This document shows, piece after piece, positions 9,267 to 19,010 of a DNA stretch of 64,000 nt. The DNA lies in assembly GCF_000738435.1 (NCBI RefSeq), contig NZ_CP003984.1, positions 620,001-684,000 of the forward strand. The letters run 5' to 3'. The notes under the pieces are model-generated. The model did no database searches, was not told the DNA's origin, and saw nothing but the letters and a program-made list of their open reading frames with translations. The position numbers were made by a program, and so were the translations under genes. Within the stretch, counting starts at the first letter, position 1. Every line of letters starts with the position of its first letter. This DNA is from Planktomarina temperata RCA23. Lineage in GTDB: Bacteria; Pseudomonadota; Alphaproteobacteria; Rhodobacterales; Rhodobacteraceae.

Positions 9267-10445
9267 TTAGGGCCGCTCGAGGCACATTGCGACACCCATT
9301 CCACCACCGATACACAGCGTGGCCAGGCCGCGTTTGGCTTGGCGTCGCTGCATTTCAAACAGCAAAGTGTTCAAGATCCGGCAGCCGGAGGCGCCGATGG
9401 GGTGACCGATGGCAATCGCGCCGCCGTTGACGTTCACAATAGCTGGATCCCAGCCCATGTCTTTATTCACCGCACAGGCTTGAGCGGCGAAGGCTTCATT
9501 GGCTTCGACCAAGTCCAGATCGCCGACAGACCAACCTGCTTTGTCTAGGGCCTTGCGGCTGGCGTAGATCGGGCCGACCCCCATAACCGTTGGGTCAAGC
9601 CCGGCCGTGGCATAGCTGGCGATGCGGGCCAATGGTTCAAGGCCACGCTTTTCGGCCTCCTCTGCAGTCATGAGCAACACTGCGGCGGCGCCGTCGTTGA
9701 GGCCGGAGGCATTGGCTGCGGTGACTGTGCCGCCATCGCGCAGAAAGGCGGGCCGCATTTTTTGCATGGCCTCGAGAGTGGCGCCATGTCGGATATATTC
9801 ATCGGCCTCAACAATGATGTCGCCCTTGCGGGTGGACACAGTGAAAGGGGTGATTTCGTCGGCAAACTTACCGGATTTTTGCGCAGCTTCCGCTTTGTTC
9901 TGGCTGGCCACGGCGAATTCATCTTGTACATCGCGGCTGATTTGCCATTGGGCTGCGACGTTTTCAGCGGTTTGGCCCATGTGGTAGTTGTTGAATGCGT
10001 CCCACAAGCCGTCACGGATCATGCTGTCGATGTATTTGACATCACCCATTTTGGTGCCGCTGCGCAGATGCGCAACATGGGGAGAGAGGGTCATATTCTC
10101 TTGTCCACCCGCGGCCACGATATCTGCATCGCCCAGTTGGATGTGCTGTGCGGCCAAAGCGACGGCGCGCAATCCTGACCCGCAGGCTTGGTTGATGCTC
10201 CATGCCGCCGATTCGATTGGCAGACCGGCATTAATATGGGCTTGGCGGGCCGGGTTTTGGCCTTGGCCGGCTGTCAGGACTTGGCCGAGGATGGTCTCGC
10301 TGACTTCTGAAGGGTCGATGCCTGCGCGTTCCACGATAGCTTTCAAGACAGATGTGCCAAGGGCATCGGCTGGTGTATTAGCGAAGGCGCCCCCAAAGCT
10401 GCCGACAGCGGTCCGGGCGGCGGATACGATTACGATATTTGTCAC
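9267..10445 (-). CDS. phaA: Acetyl-CoA C-acetyltransferase (beta-ketothiolase)
   Basis: Condenses two acetyl-CoA to acetoacetyl-CoA, feeding phaB. The chosen GTG start at 10445 has GAGGAG just upstream on the minus strand and gives [15 protein letters not shown] with 392 residues, the standard thiolase length. The upstream ATG at 10472 adds nine unrelated residues. The nucleophilic cysteine is C88 ([11 protein letters not shown]). The other catalytic residues are in GHPIGASG and CIGGGMG near the C-terminus. Pairing with phaB points to polyhydroxybutyrate metabolism. Confidence 0.95.
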   Translation of the reverse strand: MTNIVIVSAARTAVGSFGGAFANTPADALGTSVLKAIVERAGIDPSEVSETILGQVLTAGQGQNPARQAHINAGLPIESAAWSINQACGSGLRAVALAAQHIQLGDADIVAAGGQENMTLSPHVAHLRSGTKMGDVKYIDSMIRDGLWDAFNNYHMGQTAENVAAQWQISRDVQDEFAVASQNKAEAAQKSGKFADEITPFTVSTRKGDIIVEADEYIRHGATLEAMQKMRPAFLRDGGTVTAANASGLNDGAAAVLLMTAEEAEKRGLEPLARIASYATAGLDPTVMGVGPIYASRKALDKAGWSVGDLDLVEANEAFAAQACAVNKDMGWDPAIVNVNGGAIAIGHPIGASGCRILNTLLFEMQRRQAKRGLATLCIGGGMGVAMCLERP

Positions 10446-10639
10446 AAAGTTTCTCCTCATTGATGAGGTCAACCTTCGGCATAGGAATCCTTCACTATGC
10501 GCAGTCTGGTCCTCATTTCCGCGCGTTTGTATGTATTATTTAACCCATTGACAATGCCATAGCGGTGAAAAATGCTGCAAATGCGAAAATAATTGCTGCA
10601 GTGCGGCAATTTGAGGGCGAAAACCGGCGGCCTTTTCGG
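10446..10639 (-). promoter_or_regulatory. Upstream region of phaA with TGC/GCA-rich motif cluster
   Basis: Just downstream of the EAL gene and upstream of phaA, bases 10573-10608 contain several TGC triplets and a TTGC-N9-GCAA inverted repeat. PhaR of related alphaproteobacteria is known to bind TGC/GCA-type palindromes, so this could be its operator. That is an inference from the motif alone. Confidence 0.3.
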
Positions 10640-11425
10640 CTATTGCCGCCAGGGTGGGGTTAAGGTTGGGACGCCCAAATGGTAGCCCTGAAGGCAGTCA
10701 ACGCCCAGTGTGGTTAACACCTCTGCATCCGAGGCCGTTTCAACATTTTGCGCCACGCAAAACATTTCAAAACTTCTGGCTATCCCGATAACAGCTTGAA
10801 TTAATGCCTGATTGTCAGCTGATTGCGCCAAGTTCTTGGTGAATTGCCCATCCATCTTGATAATGTCAAAATAAAAATCGCGCAGCTGCACCAGCGACGT
10901 TTGTCCAGCGCCAAAGTTGTCTATGGCGAAACACAGCCCCAGTTTTTGCATGTCGTTCATGAAATATCGCGCGACTTCTGGCGCGGCCATGACGCTTTTC
11001 TCAGTCATTTCCAGAATGAGGTTTCTTGCCAAATCTGGCGATCTTTGCAGACCATCCTCAAGCGTGCGCACCCATTTGGGGTAACCAATAGATTGCGCCG
11101 ACATGTTCACTGATAGCCGCATGTCGGGCTGCTCGGCCAATGTTGCCAGGCCCAGCTGCAATGTGGCGCAGTCAATCAGTCGTCCCAGCTCGGTATTTTC
11201 AACCTCTGCAATGAAATCGCGCGCCGGGATATGGCGTCCCGCGGGATCAATAATCCGGATCAAACCCTCATAAAACACCACATTTTGGGGCGCACCGGCT
11301 TGAATGACCGGTTGGAAAGCCAAGGCCGTTCGTCCGTATTTCAGTGCATCACGGACGGTCTCAAGGACATTCGCGTCCCGTTTCGCCACCGCAGCACTCA
11401 ATGAGTCGGAGAAATTCTGGTCCAT
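10640..11425 (-). CDS. EAL-domain protein with altered catalytic motifs
   Basis: A 261-residue stand-alone EAL domain with no visible membrane segment or sensory domain. The fold landmarks are present: EGL at 53-55, N107 in SVNMSAQ, E139 in ILEMTE, K190 in IIKMDGQF and Q246 in LQGYHLG. Two usually invariant catalytic positions differ. The DDFGTG loop is D169-N170-FGAG, and AEGVE is A225-Q226-NVE. In characterised EAL phosphodiesterases these acidic residues coordinate metal or activate water. The protein may therefore bind cyclic di-GMP or a partner rather than hydrolyse it. It lies upstream of phaA on the same strand. Confidence 0.85.
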   Translation of the reverse strand: MDQNFSDSLSAAVAKRDANVLETVRDALKYGRTALAFQPVIQAGAPQNVVFYEGLIRIIDPAGRHIPARDFIAEVENTELGRLIDCATLQLGLATLAEQPDMRLSVNMSAQSIGYPKWVRTLEDGLQRSPDLARNLILEMTEKSVMAAPEVARYFMNDMQKLGLCFAIDNFGAGQTSLVQLRDFYFDIIKMDGQFTKNLAQSADNQALIQAVIGIARSFEMFCVAQNVETASDAEVLTTLGVDCLQGYHLGVPTLTPPWRQ

Positions 11426-11515
11426 CGGGATGTCTTCGCCCTTGTGTGAAGGTCTCGGTCATAGTGCTTGGCAGCATCGGCGCAGAGCCCTAATATGAGG
11501 TAAATTGGAGGCGAA

Positions 11516-12085
11516 ATGGACCGCTGTACTTGGGTTGGAATAGATAAAATTTATCAAGACTATCATGACACGGAATGGGGCGTGCCGGAATATGACAGCC
11601 GGGCTCTATGGGAAAAACTGATTTTAGATGGCTTCCAAGCGGGGTTGAGTTGGATCACGATCCTAAAAAAACGCCCGGCTTTCCGCTCGGCTTTTGCGGG
11701 ATTTGATCCGCATCAAATTGCGGGCTGGGGTGCAGCTGAGGTGGAGGTTTTGCTGCAAAACCCTGGTATTGTGCGCCATCGTGGCAAGATTGAAGCCACC
11801 ATCGGCAATGCGCAGGCCTATTTGCGCTTGGCCGAAGAGATGCCCTTTTCTGACCGGATGTGGGCCTATGTGGACGGGCGCCCGATTGTCGCTGGTTATG
11901 AGACATTGGCACAAGTGCCCACCCAATCACCGCTGAGCCAAAAGATTTCAAAAGATCTCAAAGCAGCCGGGTTCAAGTTTTGTGGCCCGACCATCGTTTA
12001 TGCTTGGATGGAGGCTTGTGGTCTGTTCAACAATCACATCTTAAGCTGTCATCGTCACCATGCGGTCACGGCTCTTGCGCGATAA
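11516..12085 (+). CDS. tag: DNA-3-methyladenine glycosylase I
   Basis: Excises 3-methyladenine from alkylated DNA to start base excision repair. The 189-residue length fits. The helix-hairpin-helix glycosylase signature YHDTEWGVPEYDSRALWEKL starts near residue 16. The Tag zinc ligands appear as C4, H17, H174 and C178 (NNHILSCHRHH). GGAGG at 11507-11511 precedes the ATG. The 3' end overlaps the convergent thioredoxin gene by 20 bases. Confidence 0.95.
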   Translation: MDRCTWVGIDKIYQDYHDTEWGVPEYDSRALWEKLILDGFQAGLSWITILKKRPAFRSAFAGFDPHQIAGWGAAEVEVLLQNPGIVRHRGKIEATIGNAQAYLRLAEEMPFSDRMWAYVDGRPIVAGYETLAQVPTQSPLSQKISKDLKAAGFKFCGPTIVYAWMEACGLFNNHILSCHRHHAVTALAR

Positions 12086-12617
12086 CGGCCTCGAGTATCG
12101 CCAAGGCACTGTCGCTGTGCCAATTGGCATCGCCCAAAAGTCGCGCAATCTCCGCGCCATCGCGATCTAAGATCGCAGTGACCGGCAGGCCCAAGACATT
12201 CATGGCGCGGGCCAGGCTTTGGCGCGGGTCTCGATGAGCCGGCAGATTGCTCACGCCGATTTGGTCGAAAAATTCGGCCATTTTAGCCGGTGGGTTGGGG
12301 CCCGTGGCAACGGTAAGCACTGTTAAATCAGCGCCGCCTAAGGTCTTTTGCAGGGCGGAGAGCTCGGGCATTTCCTTGCGGCAGGGCGCGCACCAGGTGG
12401 CCCAGAAATTCAGAACCACGACTTTGCCTCGATAATCGGACAAGCGCAGCTCTGACCCGTCTGCATGCAGAAAAACCGTATCGGGTGCAGGGCGCGCCGC
12501 GCTGTGAATCTGCAATTTTCGCATATCTCCCGCGCGCAGCGCTTCAAGATCGCTCATGTCTGCATTTGCAGTGGCGGCGAGGGCCGTATAGAGAACAGCA
12601 GCAAGCAAGTAACGCAT
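12066..12617 (-). CDS. TlpA-like periplasmic thiol:disulfide oxidoreductase
   Basis: A 183-residue protein with a signal peptide ([19 protein letters not shown]) and a thioredoxin fold. The redox motif WCAPC is at C76-C79 within [20 protein letters not shown]. This matches TlpA/ResA-family proteins that reduce periplasmic disulfides, often for cytochrome c or copper-centre assembly. The particular client is not shown by the neighbourhood. It is divergent from argH with only 24 bases between the starts, and its 3' end overlaps tag. Confidence 0.88.
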   Translation of the reverse strand: MRYLLAAVLYTALAATANADMSDLEALRAGDMRKLQIHSAARPAPDTVFLHADGSELRLSDYRGKVVVLNFWATWCAPCRKEMPELSALQKTLGGADLTVLTVATGPNPPAKMAEFFDQIGVSNLPAHRDPRQSLARAMNVLGLPVTAILDRDGAEIARLLGDANWHSDSALAILEAVIAQEP

Positions 12618-12641
12618 ATCATACTCCCAAAGGGTTCACTC

Positions 12642-14030
12642 ATGACCAAATCCCAAAATCAAATGTGGGGCGGACGCTTCGCCGCTGGACCAGATGCCAT
12701 CATGGAGGCGATCAATGCCTCGATTGGTTTCGACCAACGGATGGCGGCTCAAGATATCCAAGGCAGCCGCGCCCACGCCGCCATGTTGGGGGCAGCCGGT
12801 ATCATTTCAAATAGCGACAGTGAGGCCATTCGGGAAGGGCTCCACACGGTTTTGTCAGAAATTAAGTCGGGCAATTTTCCGTTTCGGGTGGATTTGGAAG
12901 ATATTCACATGAATGTTGAGCAACGCCTGAAAGAGGTAATCGGCGCGCCTGCGGGCCGGTTGCACACGGGCCGCAGCCGCAATGACCAAGTGGCGACGGA
13001 TTTTCGTCTTTGGGTCCGCGATCAAACCGATGCAGCCATTGAAGGCATTGAGGCGCTGATGAAGGCCTTTTTGCAGCAAGCCAAGGCGGGTGCCGATTGG
13101 GTGATGCCGGGTTTTACCCATCTGCAAACTGCGCAGCCGGTGACCTGGGGGCATCATATGATGGCCTATGTAGAGATGTTGGCCCGCGACAAATCGCGCT
13201 TTGAAGATGCGCGCCGCCGGATGAATGAAAGCCCGCTGGGCGCGGCGGCGCTTGCGGGCACCTCTTTTCCGATTGACCGGGATATGACCGCGGCGGCTTT
13301 GGGGTTTGACCGTCCGGCCGCCAACTCTTTAGATGCGGTCTCGGATCGTGATTTCGCTTTGGAATATCTCAGCTGCGCCAGCATCTGCGCCATGCACCTC
13401 AGCCGCTTTGCCGAGGAGCTGGTGATTTGGTCCTCAGCGCAATTTCGCTTCGTCACCCTTTCGGATCGGTTTTCAACAGGCTCGTCGATCATGCCGCAAA
13501 AGAAGAACCCCGATGCCGCGGAATTGATTCGGGCAAAGATTGGCCGGATCTTCGGCGCCAATGTGGCTTTGATGATGGTGATGAAAGGTTTGCCGCTGAC
13601 CTATTCCAAGGACATGCAAGAAGACAAAGAGCAAGTCTTTGATGCCGCAGATAATTTAATGCTGGCATTGGCGGCGATGAGCGGCATGGTTGGCGATATG
13701 ACTGCCAATCAAGAGAGCCTCAAAACGGCTGCCGCCTCTGGGTTCTCTACCGCCACCGATTTGGCCGATTGGCTGGTGCGTGCCCTGGGCATGCCGTTTC
13801 GCGATGCCCATCATGTTACGGGCAGCCTGGTTGCCATGGCCGAAGAGCAAGGCTGCGATCTGCCGGATTTGACCTTGGCGCAGATGCAATCTGTGCACCC
13901 GCAGATCACGTCGAATGTCTTTGAGGTGTTGGGCGTCGAGAATTCAGTAGCCTCGCGCCTGTCCTACGGCGGCACAGCGCCCGCACAGGTGCGCAGTCAA
14001 ATTGCACGCTGGGAGGCGATCTTGTCATGA
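12642..14030 (+). CDS. argH: Argininosuccinate lyase
   Basis: Splits argininosuccinate to arginine and fumarate, the last step of arginine synthesis. The start chosen at ATG 12642 gives [18 protein letters not shown] and 462 residues, as expected. The family signature [15 protein letters not shown] lies near residues 279-293 and [13 protein letters not shown] near 107-119. Its TGA overlaps the ATG of the tiny lipoprotein gene (ATGA), the head of a run ending with lysA and the TIGR02302 gene. Confidence 0.97.
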   Translation: MTKSQNQMWGGRFAAGPDAIMEAINASIGFDQRMAAQDIQGSRAHAAMLGAAGIISNSDSEAIREGLHTVLSEIKSGNFPFRVDLEDIHMNVEQRLKEVIGAPAGRLHTGRSRNDQVATDFRLWVRDQTDAAIEGIEALMKAFLQQAKAGADWVMPGFTHLQTAQPVTWGHHMMAYVEMLARDKSRFEDARRRMNESPLGAAALAGTSFPIDRDMTAAALGFDRPAANSLDAVSDRDFALEYLSCASICAMHLSRFAEELVIWSSAQFRFVTLSDRFSTGSSIMPQKKNPDAAELIRAKIGRIFGANVALMMVMKGLPLTYSKDMQEDKEQVFDAADNLMLALAAMSGMVGDMTANQESLKTAAASGFSTATDLADWLVRALGMPFRDAHHVTGSLVAMAEEQGCDLPDLTLAQMQSVHPQITSNVFEVLGVENSVASRLSYGGTAPAQVRSQIARWEAILS

Positions 14031-14140
14031 GATATCTGTGCCTGTTCATCTTTGCGCTTCTCTGTGCCTGCGGAGCCGATGGGCCGCCAGAACGGCCAGC
14101 ACGCGCGGCGTCAGCTTTGGCCGTTCAGGCTGCGTCATAA
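14027..14140 (+). CDS. Tiny lipoprotein, LptM-like
   Basis: A 37-residue ORF whose ATG overlaps the argH stop. It encodes a short signal sequence [15 protein letters not shown] with lipobox LCAC (C15), then GADGPPERP. The pattern C-G-x-x-G-P-P/L right after the lipid cysteine is the hallmark of the LptM (YifL) family, small lipoproteins that assist maturation of the LPS translocon. Family members commonly sit just upstream of lysA or dapF, as here. Identification rests on that motif and position. Length and context are right, and similarity after residue 24 is not visible. Confidence 0.75.
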   Translation: MRYLCLFIFALLCACGADGPPERPARAASALAVQAAS

Positions 14141-14154
14141 GAGGAGAGATAGCC

Positions 14155-14472
14155 ATGCGACATGTATTTCTGGGATTGACCATCTGGGGCGCCATTCACC
14201 CGATGTATTATTTCATCACTTGGTTTCGAGCCGAGGGGTGGAATTTGGGCGATATGGTGCAGGCCTGGCATGTGAATGCGGCCAGTAGCGGCTTGGTTTG
14301 GGATCTGACCATTGCTGCCACGGCCCTGAGCCTATGGATTATTGCAGAGGTTATTAGAAACCGAAAATTTTTCCATTTGGTCGCCATTGCCGCCACCTTT
14401 GGCATCGGCGTGAGCTGCGGTTTGCCGCTCTACCTCTATCTGCGCAGCGCGCCCGATCGTGACCCCCGGTGA
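14155..14472 (+). CDS. DUF2834-family small membrane protein
   Basis: A 105-residue protein with GAGAGAT ahead of ATG 14155. Three hydrophobic segments are visible: residues ~2-22 (HVFLGLTIWGAIHPMYYFI), ~45-63 (LVWDLTIAATALSLWIIAE) and ~74-95. DSF-type loops typical of DUF2834 appear as NAASSGLVWDLT. The function is unknown. It lies between the lipoprotein and lysA, with 14 bases from the former and about 85 to the latter. Confidence 0.75.
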   Translation: MRHVFLGLTIWGAIHPMYYFITWFRAEGWNLGDMVQAWHVNAASSGLVWDLTIAATALSLWIIAEVIRNRKFFHLVAIAATFGIGVSCGLPLYLYLRSAPDRDPR

Positions 14473-14557
14473 CGCCAGCGGCAAGAATAATGGGGCAAGG
14501 GTGTTGCCTGTTTTTGTAAGCGTGATATGCGCAAGTTTTGGGGAGTGAGGCGAAAAG

Positions 14558-15823
14558 ATGGATCACTTTTTATACCGGGACGGATGTTTGCATGCCGAAG
14601 ATGTTGCGATTTCACAGATTGCAGCAGAAGTTGGCACGCCGTTCTATCTCTATTCCTCTGCCACATTGCTGCGCCATTTTAAGCTGTTTGACGACGCTTT
14701 GGCCGGTATGGATCACCTGATTTGCTACGCGATGAAGGCGGCCTCGAACCAAGCCATTTTGACCCTTCTGGGCGCGGCAGGCGCTGGGATGGATGTGGTG
14801 TCGGGCGGTGAATATGCCCGCGCCCGCGCTGCCGGCATCCCGGGCGATCGCATTGTCTTTTCCGGTGTCGGCAAAACCCGGGCGGAAATGACCGAGGTTT
14901 TGACGGGCGGCGTGCGGCAATTCAATGTGGAAAGCGAGCCGGAAATGCGCGCGCTGTCGGAGGTGGCATCCATGCTGGGCAAAACCGCGCCCATCACCAT
15001 CCGGGTCAATCCCGATGTGGATGCCAAAACCCATGCGAAAATTTCGACGGGTAAAAAAGAAGACAAATTTGGCATCCCAATTTCGCGGGCCCGCGAGGTC
15101 TATGCCATGGCGGCGCGTCTGCCGGGGCTGGAGGTTGTGGGCATTGATGTGCATATCGGCTCGCAGCTGACGGATTTGGCGCCCTATGGGGTGGCCTATG
15201 AAAAGGTTGCCGAGCTCACAGAACTTCTGCGCGCCGATGGCCATGACATCCGCCGCCTCGACCTGGGTGGCGGGCTTGGTATCCCCTATGAGAGCAACAA
15301 CCACCACCCGCCCAGCCCTGAGGACTATTGCGCCTTGATCGCCGAGAAGGTGGGCCATTTGGGCTGTGAAATCGAGATCGAACCGGGCCGCTTTATTGCC
15401 GGCAATGCCGGGGTGTTTGTGTCAGAAGTCATCTACGTCAAACAGGGTGAAGATCGCGAGTTTTTGATCGTGGATGGGGCAATGAACGATCTTATTCGTC
15501 CGGCCATGTATGATGCACATCATGACATCGTGCCGATCAAGGCGCCGGCTGCTGGGACCGAATATCAAGCCTATGATGTGGTGGGACCTGTTTGTGAAAG
15601 CGGGGATACTTTCGCCAAAGGGCGTGCTTTGGCGCCGCTGAAGGCTGGCGATCTCATCGCCTTTCGCAGCGCTGGGGCCTATGGGGCTGTGATGGCCAGC
15701 GAATACAACACCCGCCCTCTGGTGCCTGAGGTCATGGTGAAGGGGGATCAATTTGCGGTGATCCGCCCAAGACCGAGCTTGGAAGATATCATTAACCGCG
15801 ATATAATCCCTCAGTGGCATTAA
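14558..15823 (+). CDS. lysA: Diaminopimelate decarboxylase
   Basis: PLP enzyme making L-lysine from meso-diaminopimelate. The 421-residue protein has the PLP lysine in CYAMKAASNQ near residue 60, DVHIGSQL near 203, a glycine-rich DLGGGLGIPY, EPGRFIAGNAG and the second-subunit motif GPVCESGDTFAKG near 345. The order argH - LptM-like lipoprotein - lysA - TIGR02302 is one I know from other alphaproteobacteria. It is followed by the TIGR02302 gene after 24 bases. Confidence 0.97.
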   Translation: MDHFLYRDGCLHAEDVAISQIAAEVGTPFYLYSSATLLRHFKLFDDALAGMDHLICYAMKAASNQAILTLLGAAGAGMDVVSGGEYARARAAGIPGDRIVFSGVGKTRAEMTEVLTGGVRQFNVESEPEMRALSEVASMLGKTAPITIRVNPDVDAKTHAKISTGKKEDKFGIPISRAREVYAMAARLPGLEVVGIDVHIGSQLTDLAPYGVAYEKVAELTELLRADGHDIRRLDLGGGLGIPYESNNHHPPSPEDYCALIAEKVGHLGCEIEIEPGRFIAGNAGVFVSEVIYVKQGEDREFLIVDGAMNDLIRPAMYDAHHDIVPIKAPAAGTEYQAYDVVGPVCESGDTFAKGRALAPLKAGDLIAFRSAGAYGAVMASEYNTRPLVPEVMVKGDQFAVIRPRPSLEDIINRDIIPQWH

Positions 15824-15847
15824 GAGGCCATGTCATGAGGGGCTTTG

Positions 15848-18316
15848 ATGGCCAAACTGTTCTCGCGTAGGATAATTTTTGCTCTTTGGTTGACCTTTGT
15901 CGGCCTTTGGGCGGAACGCATTATGCGCGCAGCCTGGCCGCTGCTCTCAACACTGGTTTTGGGGATTGGGGTGCTGCTTTTGGCCGCGCCAGATCTCTGG
16001 CCGCTTGTCGTGCTTAAGCTGGCGGGGGGGATTTGGCTTCTCAGCGGGCTTTACGGGCTATGGTATTTTTTCCGGCGATTTGCAGCGCCGACCCTCGGCG
16101 CGGCGCGTGCGCGTCTGGATCAGAACCTACCGGACCGCCCCTTGGCGGCGCTGCGCGATATTCAGGCTCTCGGTCAAGGTGATCCGGCCTCGGCGGCGTT
16201 GTGGCGGGCGCATTTGGCGCAAATGCGCGCTGCTGCCGCCAAGGCATCGGCTGTTGGGCCGCAGTTGGACTTGGCACCGCGGGATCCGTTTGCCCTTCGA
16301 TATATCGCGCTTTTGGTGTTTGTCATTGGCGGGCTTTTCGGCTCTGTGCAGACGATGCGCACAGGGCTGGGGGATGCCTCAGTGCCGATTGCGGCAGGCC
16401 CGCAATGGGAGGTCTGGTTGCAACCGCCTGCCAATACCCGCCGCCCGGTGATATATCTCAATGATGTGATGGGCGTTGAGTTAAGCGTGCCGCAAGACAC
16501 GGTGGTTCTGGTGCGCCTTTACGGGGATGCGGGCCTGCACGCGATTGAGGAAACGCTGTCCAGCCGGCCCGCTGACACGTTTGATGCGGCAGAGCCCAGT
16601 CAGAAATTTCTCGTGACCCGGTCGGGTCGATTGGCCATTTCTGGGCCTGATGGCGCCGAATGGTGGGTGTCCATGTTGCCTGATGCGCCGCCAGAAGTGG
16701 AGGTCATAGGCGAGGTTGCACGCGATGCGGAGGGCAGTTTTTCCCTGAGCTTCACCGCGCGGGACGATGTCGCGGTCACTGCGGGCCGGGCATGGGTGTA
16801 TCTGAATATAGACGAGGTGGATCGCCGCTATGGGCTGGCGGCTGAACCTGCGCCGCAGCCCGATATCGAATTGACCCTGCCATTGATCATTTCGGGTGAT
16901 CGCGCGGAGTTCACCGAGGTCTTAACCGAGGATCTGTCCAAACATGTCTGGGCGCATTTGCCGGTCTCGCTCCGTCTCGAAGTGGAAGACATGCGCGGGC
17001 AATTGGGGCAATCGACGGCGTTGGAATTGGCTTTGCCAGCCCGCAATTTCTTTGACCCCCTTGCCAAGGCTTTGGTTGAGCAGCGCCGCGATTTGCTGTG
17101 GTCTCCCGATAACCGCAGACGCGTGTCGCAACTATTGCGCGCGATATCACAGGCCCCTGAAACTCTGTTCCGCGACGCGCAGGATGCCGAAATCCTGTCC
17201 AATATAATCCGCGATCTTGAGGCGGGTACGGATCTTGAGCCCGCAGCCGAGCTGCTTTGGATATTGGCGCTTGAGGTCGAGGACGGCGATTTGGAGCAGG
17301 CGGCACAAAAGCTCGCGCGCGCGCAAGATAAACTGGCCGAAGCGATTAAAAACGGGGCCACGCCAGAAGAAATTGCCCGGCTGATGGATGAATTGCGCCA
17401 AGCACAGCGGGAATATTTCAAAGAATTCGCGGAACGCAATCCGCCCTCCGAGCAACCCGAGCGCCTGCCGGATGATGAGGCCGTGTCAGAGGATCAGTTG
17501 CAAGAGATGATGGACCGTTTGCAAAAGCTCATGGAAGAGGGTCGCATGGCCGAGGCGCAAGAGCTGTTGGAAGAGATTAACCGTTTGATGCAAAATCTTC
17601 AAATGACACCCGGGCAATCGGGTGGAGAAGGGCAGGAGGGTCAAGAGGGCGGCGGGCAACAGATGGAAGATCTCGCCGATAGTTTGCGCCAGCAGCAGGA
17701 GCTCTCGGACCAAACCTTCCGTGATTTGCAGGGCCAAACCTCCGGCGATCAGCTCGGCGGTGGCGGCGCCGAGGGCGGCAATGACGCTGGCGAAGAGGGG
17801 CCATCCTCCCAAGACAGTTTAGCCGAGCAGCAAAAACAATTGGAACGTGACGTTGAACGGCAAAGGGGCAATTTGCCCGGCGCGGGCACCGAAGCGGGGC
17901 AAGCGGCCCGCCGGGCGCTGGATGAGGCCGCTGAGGCCATGGATCAAGCCGCGGAAGATTTGCGCGCCGGAGATCTTCCGGGCGCATTGGACAATCAATC
18001 GGAGGCCATCGACGCGCTGCGTGAAGGCATGCGCCGTTTGGGCGAAACACTGGATGAGCAGGCCGCGCCCGGACAGGGGGCCACCCCCAATGACCGCCGC
18101 GCCGCGGGGCAATCGCAAAGCCCATCCACGCGTGATCCTCTGGGACGGGATGTTGGGGGCAATGGCCAATTGGGTGCTGGCGAGCAGATGGTGCCGCAAG
18201 AAGAATTGCGTTTGCGCTCACAAGAATTGATGGAAGAAATTCGTCGCCGGGCCGGGTCGCTCGAACGTCCCAAAGAGGAGCGCAATTATCTCCAACGGCT
18301 GCTGGATCGCTTTTAA
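15848..18316 (+). CDS. TIGR02302-family large membrane protein (DUF4175)
   Basis: About 822 residues. The N-terminal ~150 residues carry two or three hydrophobic segments (for example around LSTLVLGIGVLLLAAPDLWPLVV and YIALLVFVIGGLFGSVQ). A long extracytoplasmic region follows, then a highly charged Gln/Glu/Gly-rich half from ~510 onward that looks helical and low-complexity (MMDRLQKLMEEGRMAEAQEL, then Gly-rich stretches). This is the layout of TIGR02302 proteins beside lysA. Their role is unknown; an envelope role is a guess. ATG 15848 follows GAGGGG; a TTG one codon earlier is possible. Confidence 0.85.
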   Translation: MAKLFSRRIIFALWLTFVGLWAERIMRAAWPLLSTLVLGIGVLLLAAPDLWPLVVLKLAGGIWLLSGLYGLWYFFRRFAAPTLGAARARLDQNLPDRPLAALRDIQALGQGDPASAALWRAHLAQMRAAAAKASAVGPQLDLAPRDPFALRYIALLVFVIGGLFGSVQTMRTGLGDASVPIAAGPQWEVWLQPPANTRRPVIYLNDVMGVELSVPQDTVVLVRLYGDAGLHAIEETLSSRPADTFDAAEPSQKFLVTRSGRLAISGPDGAEWWVSMLPDAPPEVEVIGEVARDAEGSFSLSFTARDDVAVTAGRAWVYLNIDEVDRRYGLAAEPAPQPDIELTLPLIISGDRAEFTEVLTEDLSKHVWAHLPVSLRLEVEDMRGQLGQSTALELALPARNFFDPLAKALVEQRRDLLWSPDNRRRVSQLLRAISQAPETLFRDAQDAEILSNIIRDLEAGTDLEPAAELLWILALEVEDGDLEQAAQKLARAQDKLAEAIKNGATPEEIARLMDELRQAQREYFKEFAERNPPSEQPERLPDDEAVSEDQLQEMMDRLQKLMEEGRMAEAQELLEEINRLMQNLQMTPGQSGGEGQEGQEGGGQQMEDLADSLRQQQELSDQTFRDLQGQTSGDQLGGGGAEGGNDAGEEGPSSQDSLAEQQKQLERDVERQRGNLPGAGTEAGQAARRALDEAAEAMDQAAEDLRAGDLPGALDNQSEAIDALREGMRRLGETLDEQAAPGQGATPNDRRAAGQSQSPSTRDPLGRDVGGNGQLGAGEQMVPQEELRLRSQELMEEIRRRAGSLERPKEERNYLQRLLDRF

Positions 18317-18347
18317 TTGGGGGCCTGCCCAAAAGGCGGTGCCGCTC

Positions 18348-19010
18348 TTAAAGGCTGAAACTCATGCGATAGTCCAAAATGGCCTGCAAGCCATGCTGAA
18401 GCCGCTGGCGCATATCATCGACCCAAAACACATAGGCGTTAATCCGATCTGTTTGGCTGGGAAAATTCTCTGTGATTTGCGGCGCAAAGATATATATCGC
18501 GGTCAACACGGCCAAAATCAAAAACGCCGCGACTGTGCCGCGTTGCCGGCTGTCGAGCGGTGCAACTTCCTCTGGTGCTTTGCTTGGCATCACAGGCTTT
18601 GTCAGGGGTGCTGCATCATCAGTTGCGCTGACGACTGAGGAAATTTTGACCGTATCAATCGGCGGCAAATTCTTAGAGGTCGGCGCGGCCATTGGTTGTG
18701 GGCGCGGCTCTATAGGCGGCGTGACTGGGGGGGGCGGTCTGTCCAGCCCTCGCGTTGCAGGGGCTTGCTCAGGTTCTGTTTCATGGGCCATGCGCTTTTC
18801 AGCCTTGCGCGCCTCCATTTCACGCTGCACCTCTTGTTGTAGGATGCTGCTGACCTTGGGATCAATCGTGGTGCGCTCGGGGGGCGGAGTGTTGGCTGGA
18901 ACAAACCAAGTCTCTTGGCAACCAGAGCATTGCACGTCCCGTCCCTCTGCGGGAATTACATCGTCGGGGATTTCATATTCCGCATCGCATTTTGGGCAGA
19001 GTAAACGCAC
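18348..19010 (-). CDS. MJ0042-type zinc-ribbon membrane protein
   Basis: Starting at GTG 19010 (GAGG upstream) the 220-residue protein opens directly with a zinc ribbon, C5-x2-C8 and C28-x2-C31, of the MJ0042 finger type. A proline-rich linker follows, and one membrane segment near residues 168-190 (TVAAFLILAVLTAIYIFAP). The finger would be cytoplasmic, on a single-pass anchor. Longer in-frame starts to 19181 lack similarity. In many alphaproteobacteria this gene is next to ftsE-ftsX, but here plsC is next instead. Function is unknown. Confidence 0.8.
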   Translation of the reverse strand: MRLLCPKCDAEYEIPDDVIPAEGRDVQCSGCQETWFVPANTPPPERTTIDPKVSSILQQEVQREMEARKAEKRMAHETEPEQAPATRGLDRPPPPVTPPIEPRPQPMAAPTSKNLPPIDTVKISSVVSATDDAAPLTKPVMPSKAPEEVAPLDSRQRGTVAAFLILAVLTAIYIFAPQITENFPSQTDRINAYVFWVDDMRQRLQHGLQAILDYRMSFSL

